The notes: generated from the sequence alone by a model not told the origin. A stretch of 64,000 nucleotides of DNA from Flavobacteriaceae bacterium (GCA_947451525.1 CANFZM010000005.1:83075-147074), one strand, 5' to 3'. Positions 48,434-58,531 are shown, numbered from the stretch's first letter. Program-made: numbers and translations.

Positions 48434-49798
48434 ATGAAACTATTTTTTTCTACTTCTAAAATTGTCCTTCTTGTAAGTTTGTTTATTATGTTTAATGCTT
48501 GCAGCAAAAGTGAAAATGCTGTGGTTTCTGAAACTCCTGTAATTCCATGGGATGGTTTTGTTCCTGCTGCAACTGCAGATATTGTAATGTATGAAATAAA
48601 TCCTTCTTCGTTTAGCGCTTCTAAAAATTTGCAGGGAATTACTAATAGATTAGATAATATAAAAGCCTTAGGTATTAATACCATTTGGATTATGCCAATT
48701 TATCCTATAGGGGTTACTAATTCTTTTGGGTCTCCATATTGTATTAAAGATTACACCTCGGTAAGAAGTAGTTTAGGAAATTTGCAAGATTTAAAAAATC
48801 TAGTTACAGCGGCTCACCAAAAAGGAATTGCGGTTCTTTTGGATTGGGTTGCCAACCATACTTCTTGGGATAATACCTGGATAACGACCAACCCATATTG
48901 GTACACGCACAACAGCAGCGGACAAATTATAAGCCCCGCTGGAACAGGTTGGAACGATGTTGCCGATTTAGATTTCAACAATACTGCCATGCGAACTGCT
49001 ATGATAAATGCCATGAAATATTGGGTAACCGAAGCCAATGTTGATGGATTTCGTTGCGATGCTGCCGATTATGTTCCGTATGATTTTTGGGCTCAAGCCA
49101 ATACCGCTTTAAAAACTATTCCGAACAAACAATTAATTTTATTAGCCGAAGGAAGTCGTGCCGATCATTTTACTGCAGGTTTTCAAATGAATTTTGCTTG
49201 GGATTATCTAGGAACCGAAAAGGGTGTATTTGGAACTACGCAAGCAAGTGCAAATACTTTTTTTACAACCAATGCTAGTGAGTATTCTGTGGTTCCAAAT
49301 GGTAAAAAGAAATTGCGTTTCACAACGAACCACGATGAATCTAATATTGCCACACCAATTTCGGTCTATGGCGGAAACAATGGTGCTCTTGCTGCTTCAG
49401 TAGTTTCAATTTATTTGCAAGGAGTACCGTTATTGTATTGTGGACAAGAAGTAGGAGTGAGCAGCACAGCCACTTATAACGGAACGAATACTATAGATTG
49501 GACTGCTAATAGTGCTATGCTTGCAGCCTACACCGATTTATTTAGTTTTTACAACGCATCTTCTACTGCTAGAACTGGTGTTTTGACTACTTATAGCGAT
49601 GCTAATGTGGTAGTTTTTAGTAAAGTTTCAGCTTCACAACAGGTTTTGGTTTTAGATAATATTCGCAATAGTTCGCAAACTCTAGCAGTGCCAACTGCTT
49701 TACAAGGAGATTGGACTAATGCTTTAACAGGAAGTAGTGTTACCCTTTCGGCAAGTTTAGGACTGACAAGTTTTCAGTACATGATTTTAAAGCGATAA
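48434..49798 (+). CDS. GH13 alpha-amylase-family lipoprotein
   Basis: 454 residues. Lipoprotein signal with cysteine in FIMFNACSKSEN. The (beta/alpha)8 GH13 motifs are VLLDWVANHTS (region I), VDGFRCDAADYV (region II, catalytic Asp nucleophile), LLAEGSR (region III, acid/base Glu) and TNHDESN (region IV). C-terminal beta domain from about 380. Predicted to cleave alpha-glucans at the cell envelope. It stands alone: no SusC/SusD or other glycoside hydrolase is nearby, unlike most Bacteroidota starch genes. Confidence 0.9.
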   Translation: MKLFFSTSKIVLLVSLFIMFNACSKSENAVVSETPVIPWDGFVPAATADIVMYEINPSSFSASKNLQGITNRLDNIKALGINTIWIMPIYPIGVTNSFGSPYCIKDYTSVRSSLGNLQDLKNLVTAAHQKGIAVLLDWVANHTSWDNTWITTNPYWYTHNSSGQIISPAGTGWNDVADLDFNNTAMRTAMINAMKYWVTEANVDGFRCDAADYVPYDFWAQANTALKTIPNKQLILLAEGSRADHFTAGFQMNFAWDYLGTEKGVFGTTQASANTFFTTNASEYSVVPNGKKKLRFTTNHDESNIATPISVYGGNNGALAASVVSIYLQGVPLLYCGQEVGVSSTATYNGTNTIDWTANSAMLAAYTDLFSFYNASSTARTGVLTTYSDANVVVFSKVSASQQVLVLDNIRNSSQTLAVPTALQGDWTNALTGSSVTLSASLGLTSFQYMILKR

Positions 49799-49830
49799 TT
49801 TTCTTATTTTTGAATAATTAAAACAATAAA

Positions 49831-50256
49831 ATGGCACAAGTTAATCCTTATTTAATTTTTAACGGAAATTGCGAAGCAGCGTTTCTGTTTTACAAATCCG
49901 TTTTTGGTGGTGAGTTTCCTTACATGGGAAAGTTTGGCGACATGCCTTCGGAAACCGAACTATCAGAAGAAGATAAAAATAAAGTCATGCATGTTACTTT
50001 GCCTATTGGCGACGGAACGCTATTGATGGGAAGCGACAGTAATTCCCAATCTGGACAAGTGCAATTTGGCGAAAATGTTTCGATATCAATAAACACCACA
50101 AGTAGGGCAGAAGCCGATAAATTATTTCATGGCCTTTCGGAGGCTGGAATAATTAAAATGCCAATAACGGATACCTTTTGGGGTGCTTATTTTGGGATGT
50201 TTACCGATAAATACGGTATCCATTGGATGGTAAATTTTGATGAACAACCACAATAA
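49831..50256 (+). CDS. VOC family (PhnB-like) protein
   Basis: 141 residues of glyoxalase/VOC fold, PhnB-like: LIFNGNCEAAFLFYKSVFGGEF at the start, KVMHVTLPIGDGTLLMGSDS in the middle, and WGAYFGMFTDKYGIHWMVNF at the end. The family is widespread with unknown substrates. A tatttttg box (49805-49812) precedes it. The stop codon overlaps the start of the next gene by one base (TAATG). Confidence 0.87.
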   Translation: MAQVNPYLIFNGNCEAAFLFYKSVFGGEFPYMGKFGDMPSETELSEEDKNKVMHVTLPIGDGTLLMGSDSNSQSGQVQFGENVSISINTTSRAEADKLFHGLSEAGIIKMPITDTFWGAYFGMFTDKYGIHWMVNFDEQPQ

Positions 50257-50711
50257 TGCTAAGCCTTCAACGAAGCACATCGGAAAATACGGATTTTAAA
50301 AATCTAGTTGTGCAATTGGACGCCCATTTAAAAATTTTAGATGGAGACGATCACGAGTTTTATGCCCAATTAAATACATTTGAAAGCACAGTAGATGCAG
50401 TTATTTGTTATAATAATCAAGAAGCAGTGGGCTGTGGCGCATTTAAAATTTATAACGAAACTACCATTGAGATTAAACGGATGTACGTTTTACCCGAATA
50501 TCGTGGCAAGGGTATAGCCTCTAAAATTGTAAATGAATTAGAAGTTTGGGCCACACAATTACAATTTTCAAAAGCAATTTTAGAAACTGGACATAAGCAA
50601 CTAGATGCTATTGCTTTATATGAAAAACTAGGATACCATCGCATGCCTAATTATGGGCAATATGAAGGGGTTTCTACTAGTATTTGTATGGATAAAAATT
50701 TACAACATTAG
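50256..50711 (+). CDS. GNAT family N-acetyltransferase
   Basis: 151 residues. The acetyl-CoA binding loop MYVLPEYRGKGIASKIVNELE and the motif QLDAIALYEKLGYHRMPNYG fit the GNAT fold. Translation is coupled to the upstream VOC gene through the TAATG overlap. Substrate unknown. Confidence 0.87.
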   Translation: MLSLQRSTSENTDFKNLVVQLDAHLKILDGDDHEFYAQLNTFESTVDAVICYNNQEAVGCGAFKIYNETTIEIKRMYVLPEYRGKGIASKIVNELEVWATQLQFSKAILETGHKQLDAIALYEKLGYHRMPNYGQYEGVSTSICMDKNLQH

Positions 50712-50736
50712 AAATAGGTAAGTGGTTTTATAGTAT

Positions 50737-50744
50737 TATATTTG
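50737..50744 (+). promoter_or_regulatory. -7 box of kdsB
   Basis: tatatttg, full match, 28 bp before the kdsB ATG; -33 element not clear. Confidence 0.42.
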
Positions 50745-50771
50745 CTCCTTATCGCTATAGAATAAAGAAAT

Positions 50772-51500
50772 ATGAAAGTAATTGCTGTAATTCCTGCTCG
50801 TTATGCTTCCACTCGTTTTCCTGCTAAATTGATGCAGGATTTAGGTGGAAAAACGGTAATTCTTAGAACTTATGAGGCTGCAATAGAAACTCATTTGTTT
50901 GATGATGTGTTTTTGGTTACCGATTCCGATTTGATTTATACCGAAATTGTTTCACATGGTGGAAAAGCCATTTTGTCTGTTAAAGAACACGAATCGGGAA
51001 GTGATAGAATTGCCGAAGCTGTTGCCAAACTTGATGTAGATATTGTGGTTAACGTGCAAGGCGATGAACCATTTATAGATAAAGAACCTTTAGAAAAAGT
51101 AATTGAAGCCTTTAAATACGATACAGAAAATAAAGTAGACTTGGCTTCGTTAATGCGAGAAATTACAAACGAAGTAGATATCCGAAATCCTAATAATGTG
51201 AAGGTGGTGGTAGATCAAAATAACTTTGCATTATACTTTTCCCGTTCGGTGATTCCATATCCAAGAGAGAAAAATGTAGGCGTTCGGTATTTTCAACACA
51301 TCGGAATTTATGCCTTTCGCAAACAAGCACTTTTAGATTTTTATTCTTTGCCGATGAAATCCTTAGAAGCCTCTGAAAAATTGGAGCAACTCCGTTATTT
51401 AGAATTTGGCAAACGCATAAAAATGATAGAAACCACCCATGTTGGAATCGGAATTGACACTATAGAAGATTTGGAAAAGGCTCGTTTGTTATTAAAATAG
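50772..51500 (+). CDS. kdsB: 3-deoxy-manno-octulosonate cytidylyltransferase
   Basis: 242 residues. Nucleotide motif [21 protein letters not shown] and the metal-site NVQGDEPFI are diagnostic. Activates Kdo to CMP-Kdo for lipid A-core synthesis. Convergent with the channel gene with only 4 bp between stop codons and no visible terminator. Confidence 0.95.
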   Translation: MKVIAVIPARYASTRFPAKLMQDLGGKTVILRTYEAAIETHLFDDVFLVTDSDLIYTEIVSHGGKAILSVKEHESGSDRIAEAVAKLDVDIVVNVQGDEPFIDKEPLEKVIEAFKYDTENKVDLASLMREITNEVDIRNPNNVKVVVDQNNFALYFSRSVIPYPREKNVGVRYFQHIGIYAFRKQALLDFYSLPMKSLEASEKLEQLRYLEFGKRIKMIETTHVGIGIDTIEDLEKARLLLK

Positions 51501-51504
51501 TTTT

Positions 51505-52224
51505 TTAAGCCACTTCATCGTTATCAAAATACCCTTTGCTTTTTACTTTTGTAGAAAAGAAATTCAAAAATAATACTACAAACGATAAGAAGAACATTGC
51601 TTGTAAACTTACCAAAATTTTACCATAAGTAGTAACAGGATAGTAATCGCCAAAACCAATAGAGTTGGAACTAACGATGCTAAAATAAACCGAATCAAAC
51701 CAATGGTGGAAAGGTTTATTCATATTATCGCCAATGGTATATAAAACTCCAAACGCAATCACAATTTCTAAATAATTGAAAAATAATAATAACATGGAAC
51801 GTTTGTACGAGCGAGGTCTAGTAAATAAATCGGAAGCAAAGATTAAGGTTGGTATGTACAAAACGGTTTCCAATAAGAAATAGGTCATTATCCAAATCAA
51901 AATTGTATAATGTTGCCAATGGTTTTTTAAAATCAAAATTGGGAATATAAATTTCGCCAAAATATAGAAGTCCATTGCTAAATCTTGGTATTCATGTCCT
52001 TTTTTATTTGCAAGGTATTTAATGTAAATTCCAGGAAATAATAATTGGGATATAGAAAGTAGTAATCGCACAATTTTTTCAATACCATTATCGTCTTGGT
52101 GGTCGTTGTCCCAAATAGATTTAATATTCCGAATTCTTTTTTCTAAAGGATTGTATTTTGAACTAGAAACTTCTGAAACTCTTCCTAATAATAATTTTTT
52201 TAAAAATCCTTTTTGTTTCATCAT
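51505..52224 (-). CDS. Potassium-channel-like membrane protein
   Basis: 239 residues. An N-terminal basic region (1-50) is followed by four to five hydrophobic segments and a pore loop. The selectivity-filter region FSIVSSNSIGFGDYYPVTTYGKILVSLQA contains SIGFGD, resembling the TxGYGD filter with Phe in place of Tyr. Inner membrane; likely a two-pore-helix ion channel. It overlaps the upstream methyltransferase-like gene by 4 bp (ATGA). Confidence 0.82.
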   Translation of the reverse strand: MMKQKGFLKKLLLGRVSEVSSSKYNPLEKRIRNIKSIWDNDHQDDNGIEKIVRLLLSISQLLFPGIYIKYLANKKGHEYQDLAMDFYILAKFIFPILILKNHWQHYTILIWIMTYFLLETVLYIPTLIFASDLFTRPRSYKRSMLLLFFNYLEIVIAFGVLYTIGDNMNKPFHHWFDSVYFSIVSSNSIGFGDYYPVTTYGKILVSLQAMFFLSFVVLFLNFFSTKVKSKGYFDNDEVA

Positions 52225-52883
52225 GCCAGTTTTTTAATAGTAAATAATTCATTGTGAACTTCTACTTTAGGATACATCCGTAAAGAATAATTCCCTCCAA
52301 ATTTCTTTTTGTAATCAAGATTTCTTACCCTATTTTGCTCATTAATTACCATAGTATTGAATAATATAAATCCGTTTACCTTCAATAAATAGTTTATCCT
52401 TTGGATAAAATAATCTTCAAATAAAAAATTGGGAATTGTGGTATCTTGAAAAATATCAATAATAATTAAATCATAATGGTGTTTGGTTTTTAATACAAAT
52501 TCAAAAGCATCTTGAACAATTAGTTCTAAATTCTTAATTTCGTTTAATTTAAAATAAGTATTTGCAATTTCTACTATTTCGGGATCAATTTCTACTCCAG
52601 TGATTTCACCTTTAAATTTGACTTCATCTACTAAAGTTTTAATCACACTTCCGCCAGCAACCCCAAGAACTAATACGTTTTCAAACTTCCGAATACGGTC
52701 GTAGCCAATATATTTCAATCCTTTTTTTAATATTCGTTGCAAACTTCCATAAGAATAATTAGTATTCTTAGAATCTAAAACCAATTCCCCATTATTCCAA
52801 GTAACTTCAAGCGAGTTACTTATAGTAGATTTTCGCTTAATTACGTTTATAGGAAGGAAATAACTAAAGAATTTGGCAATCAT
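52221..52883 (-). CDS. Spermidine-synthase-like methyltransferase-fold protein
   Basis: 220 residues with a SAM-type Rossmann motif VLVLGVAGGSVIKTL and the GVEIDPEIVEIANTYF acidic loop, then DLIIIDIFQDTTIPNFLFEDYF. Related to the spermidine synthase fold, but the region that binds putrescine is not clearly conserved, so it need not be a polyamine enzyme. Translationally coupled to the ion-channel gene downstream. Divergent from the acyltransferase. Confidence 0.75.
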   Translation of the reverse strand: MIAKFFSYFLPINVIKRKSTISNSLEVTWNNGELVLDSKNTNYSYGSLQRILKKGLKYIGYDRIRKFENVLVLGVAGGSVIKTLVDEVKFKGEITGVEIDPEIVEIANTYFKLNEIKNLELIVQDAFEFVLKTKHHYDLIIIDIFQDTTIPNFLFEDYFIQRINYLLKVNGFILFNTMVINEQNRVRNLDYKKKFGGNYSLRMYPKVEVHNELFTIKKLA

Positions 52884-52940
52884 ATTTATATTTTTCTCAA
52901 AAATAACAGAATAATCTTAAATTTACACAAAATATTTCAA

Positions 52941-53492
52941 ATGAAGAAGCAACTTTATTCTTTTATTTATTATAAAATATTGGGATGGAAATTAACCGGT
53001 ACTATTGAGCCCACTTTAAAAAAATGTGTTGTAATTGTAATTCCGCATACTAGTAATTTAGATTTTTTTATTGCTCTGTTAGTGAGAGGAATAATGCAAG
53101 TACAAATTAATTTTGTTGGCAAAAAAGAACTTTTTACTTTTCCTTTCGAATATTATTTTAGAGCCGTTGGTGGTGCGCCTTTAGACCGTAGTGGTGGGAA
53201 AAATAATGTAGATGCCTCTGCTGAGGTTTTTGCAAAACACGATACTTTTCGTTTGGCATTATCGCCAGAGGGAACTCGAAAAAAAGTAACCGAATTACGA
53301 ACTGGCTTTTATTATATTGCTCTTAAAGCCAATGTTCCTATAGTTCCAGTGGCATTTGATTTTGGTAAAAAAGAAGTTAAAGTTGGTAAACCTTTTACCC
53401 CCTCTGGAAATTATGAAGAAGACATGAAATTACTCCTTCCTTTTTATGAAGGTGTGAAAGGAAAAATACCAGAACGAAGTTATCAAGTATAA
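52941..53492 (+). CDS. 1-acyl-sn-glycerol-3-phosphate acyltransferase family protein
   Basis: 183 residues. Acyltransferase motif HTSNLD (HX4D) near residue 39 and the phosphate-binding SPEGTRKKV motif about 75 residues later. Shorter than canonical PlsC, as usual for the Bacteroidota small form. Likely inner-membrane associated in phospholipid or ornithine-lipid synthesis. The M14 gene follows 8 bp downstream. Confidence 0.88.
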   Translation: MKKQLYSFIYYKILGWKLTGTIEPTLKKCVVIVIPHTSNLDFFIALLVRGIMQVQINFVGKKELFTFPFEYYFRAVGGAPLDRSGGKNNVDASAEVFAKHDTFRLALSPEGTRKKVTELRTGFYYIALKANVPIVPVAFDFGKKEVKVGKPFTPSGNYEEDMKLLLPFYEGVKGKIPERSYQV

Positions 53493-53500
53493 ATAAAATC

Positions 53501-54640
53501 ATGGATTATATAGAATTACACCATCAGTTTAAAGAAAATTCCCTTTTTGGAAGGTATATTACTTTAAAGGATATTGAGCCTTTACTTGCCAAGTATCCTG
53601 TAGAAATTATTGGAAAATCGGTTTTAGGGAAACCCATTTATAAATATACCATAGGTACTGGTTCTACAAAGGTTTTCATGTGGTCGCAAATGCATGGTAA
53701 CGAAAGCACTACCACCAAAGCTGTATTTGATTTTTTTAATTTTATTCATTCTTCTGATGAATCAGGGTTGAGGTTGCTTACGGAATTTACGTTTTGTTTT
53801 CTTCCGATGGTAAATCCAGATGGAGCCGAATTGTATACTCGTGAAAACGCCAATAAAGTAGATATAAATCGGGATTCAATAAATTTATCGCAACCTGAAA
53901 GCCAATTATTACGAAAAACGTTTAACGAATTTAAACCTGATTATTGTTTTAACCTTCACGATCAACGTACTATATTTGGTGCAGGAACTTCTGGTAACGT
54001 TGCAACAGTTTCTTTCTTAGCGCCATCGTTTAATGAAGCCCGAGAGATTAATTTTGTGCGGTCTAAAGCAATGGAAATCATTGTGGCAATGAATATGGAA
54101 TTGCAAAAACACATTCCAAATCAAGTTGGGCGATTTGATGATAGTTTTAATGCAAATTGTATTGGCGATCAATTTACGTTACTCGGAGTACCAACAATTT
54201 TGTTTGAAGCGGGACATTATCCGAACGATTATTATAGAGAATTCACTCGGAAAATGATTTTCATCGCATTAATTTCCGGATTGCAACATATTTACGAAAT
54301 CGATATAGTTGGTGATAAAAATGCAAATTATTTTGAAATTACTAAAAATAACATAGTATTTTATGATTTTCTTTATAAAAATGTTAAAATAAATTATGAT
54401 GGTAAAGAAATAATCACGAATTTTGCTGCACAATACAAGGAAGAACTTGTTGATGGAAAAATCCAATTTAATGCCTATGTGGCGGAAATTGGGGATTTGA
54501 AAGGTAAATTCGGTCATTATCAGTACAATGCACACAAAATGACTTATGAAGATTCTCTTGAAAATATTCCAAAAATCAATCAAAAAGCAAACTTTTCATT
54601 GGGAAAAGGGATAAAATTTGTAAATGGAGTTAAGATTTAA
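53501..54640 (+). CDS. M14-family zinc carboxypeptidase-like protein
   Basis: 379 residues. Zinc motif SQMHGNESTTTKA (HxxE, near residue 68), the substrate-binding block NPDGAELYTRENANKVDINRDS, and NLHDQRTIFGAG carrying the third zinc histidine. A candidate catalytic glutamate lies in FEAGHYPNDYYREF. No signal peptide is seen, unlike most secreted carboxypeptidases, so it is probably cytoplasmic. Proposed to hydrolyse peptide or amide bonds at peptide ends; substrate unknown. Confidence 0.87.
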   Translation: MDYIELHHQFKENSLFGRYITLKDIEPLLAKYPVEIIGKSVLGKPIYKYTIGTGSTKVFMWSQMHGNESTTTKAVFDFFNFIHSSDESGLRLLTEFTFCFLPMVNPDGAELYTRENANKVDINRDSINLSQPESQLLRKTFNEFKPDYCFNLHDQRTIFGAGTSGNVATVSFLAPSFNEAREINFVRSKAMEIIVAMNMELQKHIPNQVGRFDDSFNANCIGDQFTLLGVPTILFEAGHYPNDYYREFTRKMIFIALISGLQHIYEIDIVGDKNANYFEITKNNIVFYDFLYKNVKINYDGKEIITNFAAQYKEELVDGKIQFNAYVAEIGDLKGKFGHYQYNAHKMTYEDSLENIPKINQKANFSLGKGIKFVNGVKI

Positions 54641-54720
54641 CTAAATTTATCTTTTTTATTTAAATAAAATTCACTAACTTGTAATGTAAATGTTATAAAC
54701 AAAAATATAAATTTATAGTT

Positions 54721-55200
54721 ATGAGTAAGTTCCGATTGGATGAAGTAGATCATCAAATTCTTGACATGTTAATTGATAATACAAGAATACCATTTACAGA
54801 TATCGCAAAAAAATTATTAATCTCGGCAGGAACCGTTCACGTGAGAGTTAAAAAAATGGAAGATGCTGGTATAATCATGGGTTCTTCATTAACTCTAGAT
54901 TATGAAAAATTAGGATATTCTTTCATTGCTTATGTAGGTGTTTTCTTAAACAATACTTCCCAAACTAAATTTGTTTTAGAAAGAGTTAGTGAGATTCCTT
55001 TTGTAACAGTTGCTCATGTAACTACTGGTAAATTCAATATTTTCTGTAAGATACGTGCTAAAGATACTAAACACGCTAAAGACGTAATCTTTATGATTGA
55101 CGATATTGAAGGTGTTTACCGTACCGAAACTATGATTTCACTTGAGGAAAGTATCAACGACAAAAAACGATTGATGCACACTATTTTTAAAGATATTTAA
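54721..55200 (+). CDS. Lrp/AsnC-family transcriptional regulator
   Basis: 159 residues. N-terminal helix-turn-helix (FTDIAKKLLISAGTVHVRVKKMEDAGII) and C-terminal RAM/AsnC effector domain (from about residue 70). Feast-famine type regulator that binds an amino acid and controls amino-acid metabolism genes. Conserved in Flavobacteria; the target here is unknown. Followed by a terminator and the PEP carboxylase gene, which appears to be separately transcribed. Confidence 0.93.
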   Translation: MSKFRLDEVDHQILDMLIDNTRIPFTDIAKKLLISAGTVHVRVKKMEDAGIIMGSSLTLDYEKLGYSFIAYVGVFLNNTSQTKFVLERVSEIPFVTVAHVTTGKFNIFCKIRAKDTKHAKDVIFMIDDIEGVYRTETMISLEESINDKKRLMHTIFKDI

Positions 55201-55234
55201 TTTTTCTAAATTTCTTAGAAAAATCTTTTAATAG

Positions 55235-55267
55235 AAAACCTCAAGTATTTTGCTTGAGGTTTTTTTT
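55235..55267 (+). terminator. Terminator after lrp
   Basis: aaaacctcaag / cttgaggtttt stem followed by T-run. Confidence 0.9.
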
Positions 55268-55310
55268 GTTTCAAATTTGAAAATAAATTACTGTTCACAA
55301 ACCAATTGTT

Positions 55311-57887
55311 ATGTATACTTTACCAAAAATTGAACGATTTAACCAAAATGTATTGTCTAAATACCACATTTACAATAGTGTATTCATCACTTTGCCTTTT
55401 GATGCTATTGATAATACAGGTGTGTTATTACCTTTGTTTAGTGAGGTTTGCTCTACTGGGTTCAAAAATAATCTAACCCCAATAGAAATTGTAAATTCTT
55501 TTTCAAACAAATATTTAGATTCTGTTTCGGAAGAAGAAAAAATAAGTTTACTCTTTCGATTTATCCAATATGTTGAACGCCAAATAGTGCTTTTTGATGC
55601 TATAGAAGATGCTGCATTTCCTGTGGTTAATAATATGGAGGGCAAGGCCTCACTTAGAGATATTAAAGAACGCGCCGATACTAAAGAACTGCAAGAAGAA
55701 CTAGTTTCTTTTTTGGATAACTTTAATATTCGTACTGTTTTAACAGCGCATCCAACACAGTTTTATCCTGGTTCTGTATTGGGAATTATAACGGATTTAA
55801 CCGATGCTGTTCGGGACAATGATTTGACTAAAATCAAAGAATTACTAGCGCAATTAGGTAAAACTCCATTTATCAAAAAAGATAAGCCAACTCCGTTTGA
55901 TGAGGCTATTAGTTTGATTTGGTATCTTGAAAATGTCTTTTACCAAACCTCTGGCGAAATGTTGCAATACATTCAGAAGAATATTTTTAAAGATAAACCA
56001 ATAACCAATTCGATTATTAATCTTGGTTTTTGGCCTGGTGGTGATAGAGATGGCAATCCATTTGTTACTACAGAAATTACTTTAAAAGTTGCCGATAGAT
56101 TGCGAACTGCAATTTTGAAATCCTATTATTCCGATATTAGAAAACTAAAACGAAAACTTACTTTTTCGGGAATAGATGCTATAATTGCCGAATTAGAAAA
56201 TAAATTATATCGTTCTGTATTTTATTCAAATGGAAGTATTTACATTACTTTATCGGAATTAAAAGATAAACTAAATTTAGTAAAATCTATTTGTATCGAA
56301 AAACACCAATCTTTATATTTGGATGAAATAAATGAACTAATAAATAAGGTTACCGTTTTCGGATTTCATTTTGCTTCCTTAGATATTCGCCAAAATAGTA
56401 AAATTCACAATAAGGTAATTCAAACTATTTTTCAATATTTAGAAAAGCAAAATTCGGAATTGACTGGGTATTTTAATTTATCGGAAGATGATAGGATGGA
56501 GGTTATTTCTAAATTATCCGGAACTATTTCATCTGATTTGTTTGAAGATGAAATGACCAAACAAACCATAGATTCTATATTGGCTATTAAAAAAATACAA
56601 GAGAATAATGGCGAATTAGGTGCTAATAGATACATCATTTCCAACAACGAAAGTGCACTGAACGTTATTGAAACCTTTGCTTTATTACGCTTGTGTAATT
56701 GGAAAAATCCAACTGTAGATATTGTTCCGTTGTTTGAATCTATTGACGATTTGCATCAAGCCGATGCTATAATGGAACAATTGTATACCAATAAACAGTA
56801 TGCAGAACATTTGAAAAATAGAGGCAATAAACAAACTATCATGCTTGGTTTTTCTGACGGAACCAAAGATGGCGGATATTTAATGGCCAACTGGGGAATT
56901 TATAAAGCAAAACAAACTATTACGGCAGTTTCTAGAAAATACGGAATTAAAGTTATTTTCTTTGATGGACGTGGTGGTCCACCTGCGCGAGGTGGTGGAA
57001 AAACCCATAAATTTTATGCTTCTTTAGGATCAACTATCGAGAATAAAGAAATTCAATTAACAGTTCAAGGGCAAACGATAAGTTCCAATTTTGGAACTTT
57101 AGATTCGTGCCGATATAATTTAGAAAATCTATTGAGCGCTGGAGTTTCTAATGAAATTTTCAATAAACAAGATAATGATTTATCCGATTCGGATATTGCT
57201 ATTATTGATGATTTATCCGATATCGGATACCAAAAATATTTGAGTTTTAAAAACCATCCAAAATTCATTCCTTATTTGGAACAGATGAGTACTTTAAATT
57301 ATTATTCTAAAACCAATATTGGAAGCCGTCCTTCTAAAAGAAATACTACAGATTCTCTTGATTTTGCTGATTTACGTGCCATTCCGTTTGTGGGTTCTTG
57401 GAGCCAGATGAAACAAAATGTTCCTGGATTTTTTGGGGTTGGTTCTGCATTAAAATATTTTGAAGACAACCAGCAATGGGATAAAGTACAGACACTTTAT
57501 GATTCGTCTTTATTCTTCCGAACTTTATTAGAAAATAGTATGATGTCCTTGGCAAAATCATTTTTTCCGCTTACGCAGTACATGAAACAGGATAAAGAGT
57601 TTGGTGCATTTTGGCAAATTATTTTTGATGAGTTTGAAGAAACCAAACGACTTTTATTGAAAATTGCTGGGCATAAAGAATTGATGGAAAATTACCCTGA
57701 CGGGAAGGCATCTGTTAAAATGCGGGAAGATATTGTATTGCCATTATTGGTAATTCAGCAATATGCCTTGATGAAAATCAATGAAATTAAAAAGGGTAGT
57801 GGTACGGATGAATTACTTGCAGTTTATGAAAAATTAGTTACTCGTTCCTTATTTGGAAATACAAATGCCAGTAGAAATTCGGCTTAA
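55311..57887 (+). CDS. ppc: Phosphoenolpyruvate carboxylase
   Basis: 858 residues. Catalytic blocks: LTAHPTQFYPGSVL (active His), FWPGGDRDGNPFV, GFSDGTKDGGYLMANWGIYKA and FFDGRGGPPARGGGKTHKF, NIGSRPSKR and PFVGSWSQMKQNVPGFFGVG. These vary slightly from the proteobacterial consensus (for example GRGGPPARGGGK). The protein ends NASRNSA instead of the usual RNTG/QNTG. Carboxylates PEP to oxaloacetate to refill the TCA cycle. The DinB gene begins 26 bp later. Confidence 0.93.
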   Translation: MYTLPKIERFNQNVLSKYHIYNSVFITLPFDAIDNTGVLLPLFSEVCSTGFKNNLTPIEIVNSFSNKYLDSVSEEEKISLLFRFIQYVERQIVLFDAIEDAAFPVVNNMEGKASLRDIKERADTKELQEELVSFLDNFNIRTVLTAHPTQFYPGSVLGIITDLTDAVRDNDLTKIKELLAQLGKTPFIKKDKPTPFDEAISLIWYLENVFYQTSGEMLQYIQKNIFKDKPITNSIINLGFWPGGDRDGNPFVTTEITLKVADRLRTAILKSYYSDIRKLKRKLTFSGIDAIIAELENKLYRSVFYSNGSIYITLSELKDKLNLVKSICIEKHQSLYLDEINELINKVTVFGFHFASLDIRQNSKIHNKVIQTIFQYLEKQNSELTGYFNLSEDDRMEVISKLSGTISSDLFEDEMTKQTIDSILAIKKIQENNGELGANRYIISNNESALNVIETFALLRLCNWKNPTVDIVPLFESIDDLHQADAIMEQLYTNKQYAEHLKNRGNKQTIMLGFSDGTKDGGYLMANWGIYKAKQTITAVSRKYGIKVIFFDGRGGPPARGGGKTHKFYASLGSTIENKEIQLTVQGQTISSNFGTLDSCRYNLENLLSAGVSNEIFNKQDNDLSDSDIAIIDDLSDIGYQKYLSFKNHPKFIPYLEQMSTLNYYSKTNIGSRPSKRNTTDSLDFADLRAIPFVGSWSQMKQNVPGFFGVGSALKYFEDNQQWDKVQTLYDSSLFFRTLLENSMMSLAKSFFPLTQYMKQDKEFGAFWQIIFDEFEETKRLLLKIAGHKELMENYPDGKASVKMREDIVLPLLVIQQYALMKINEIKKGSGTDELLAVYEKLVTRSLFGNTNASRNSA

Positions 57888-57913
57888 AATAAAAACATTT
57901 AAGATAAAATTAC

Positions 57914-58432
57914 ATGAAAGTTTCCCAATTACAACCTACAGAATACGCAACCTATTATGGAACTTATATTTCTCAAGTATTTGACGAATATAGTTTGATA
58001 GAAGAATTAGAAATTTCGTTGCACCGATTTATAAAATTTGTGCAAGACATTCCAATGGATAAATTTGATTACCGCTACGCCGAAAGCAAATGGACCATTA
58101 AAGATATTATTCAACATATTATTGACGCCGAAAGAGTTTTTGCTTATCGCGCTTTGCGTTTTGCAAGAAATGATGCTACTGTATTGCCAGGTTTTGAAGA
58201 GAATGGTTATGTAGATGCAGCCAATGGGAATAATCGAAGCATCATGGAATTATTAACCGAACTATCTGCAGTACGCCATGCCAATTTGTATTTATTCAAA
58301 TCATTTAAGGAAGAACAACTTTTAAGAATTGGAATTGCATCAAACAATCCAATGTCGGTTAGAGCATTAGGGTTTGTAATTATAGGGCATCAAAATCACC
58401 ACCAACGAATTTTTGAAGAACGCTATTTGTAA
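57914..58432 (+). CDS. DinB family protein
   Basis: 172 residues of the DinB/YfiT-like four-helix bundle. The metal-binding histidine set is visible: KWTIKDIIQHIIDAERVFAYRALRF (first His) and IGHQNHHQRIFEERYL (pair near the end). The family includes bacillithiol- or mycothiol-dependent transferases and uncharacterised hydrolases; which applies here is unknown. Given YtxJ in the window, a bacillithiol S-transferase (BstA-like) role is conceivable. Confidence 0.85.
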   Translation: MKVSQLQPTEYATYYGTYISQVFDEYSLIEELEISLHRFIKFVQDIPMDKFDYRYAESKWTIKDIIQHIIDAERVFAYRALRFARNDATVLPGFEENGYVDAANGNNRSIMELLTELSAVRHANLYLFKSFKEEQLLRIGIASNNPMSVRALGFVIIGHQNHHQRIFEERYL

Positions 58433-58471
58433 GTCCTAAGTACGAAATACGAGGTAAGAAATTCAAGATAA

Positions 58472-58515
58472 AAAAAATCCCAATTTTAGAATTAATTCTA
58501 AAATTGGGATTTTTT
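58472..58515. terminator. 44 bp perfect palindromic bidirectional terminator
   Basis: aaaaaatcccaattttagaa and its exact reverse complement meet with no loop in the DNA (centre between 58493 and 58494). Poly-A/T ends on both sides make it a two-way terminator for the convergent DinB and acidic-protein genes. Confidence 0.88.
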
Positions 58516-58531
58516 ACTTTATATACTCAAA

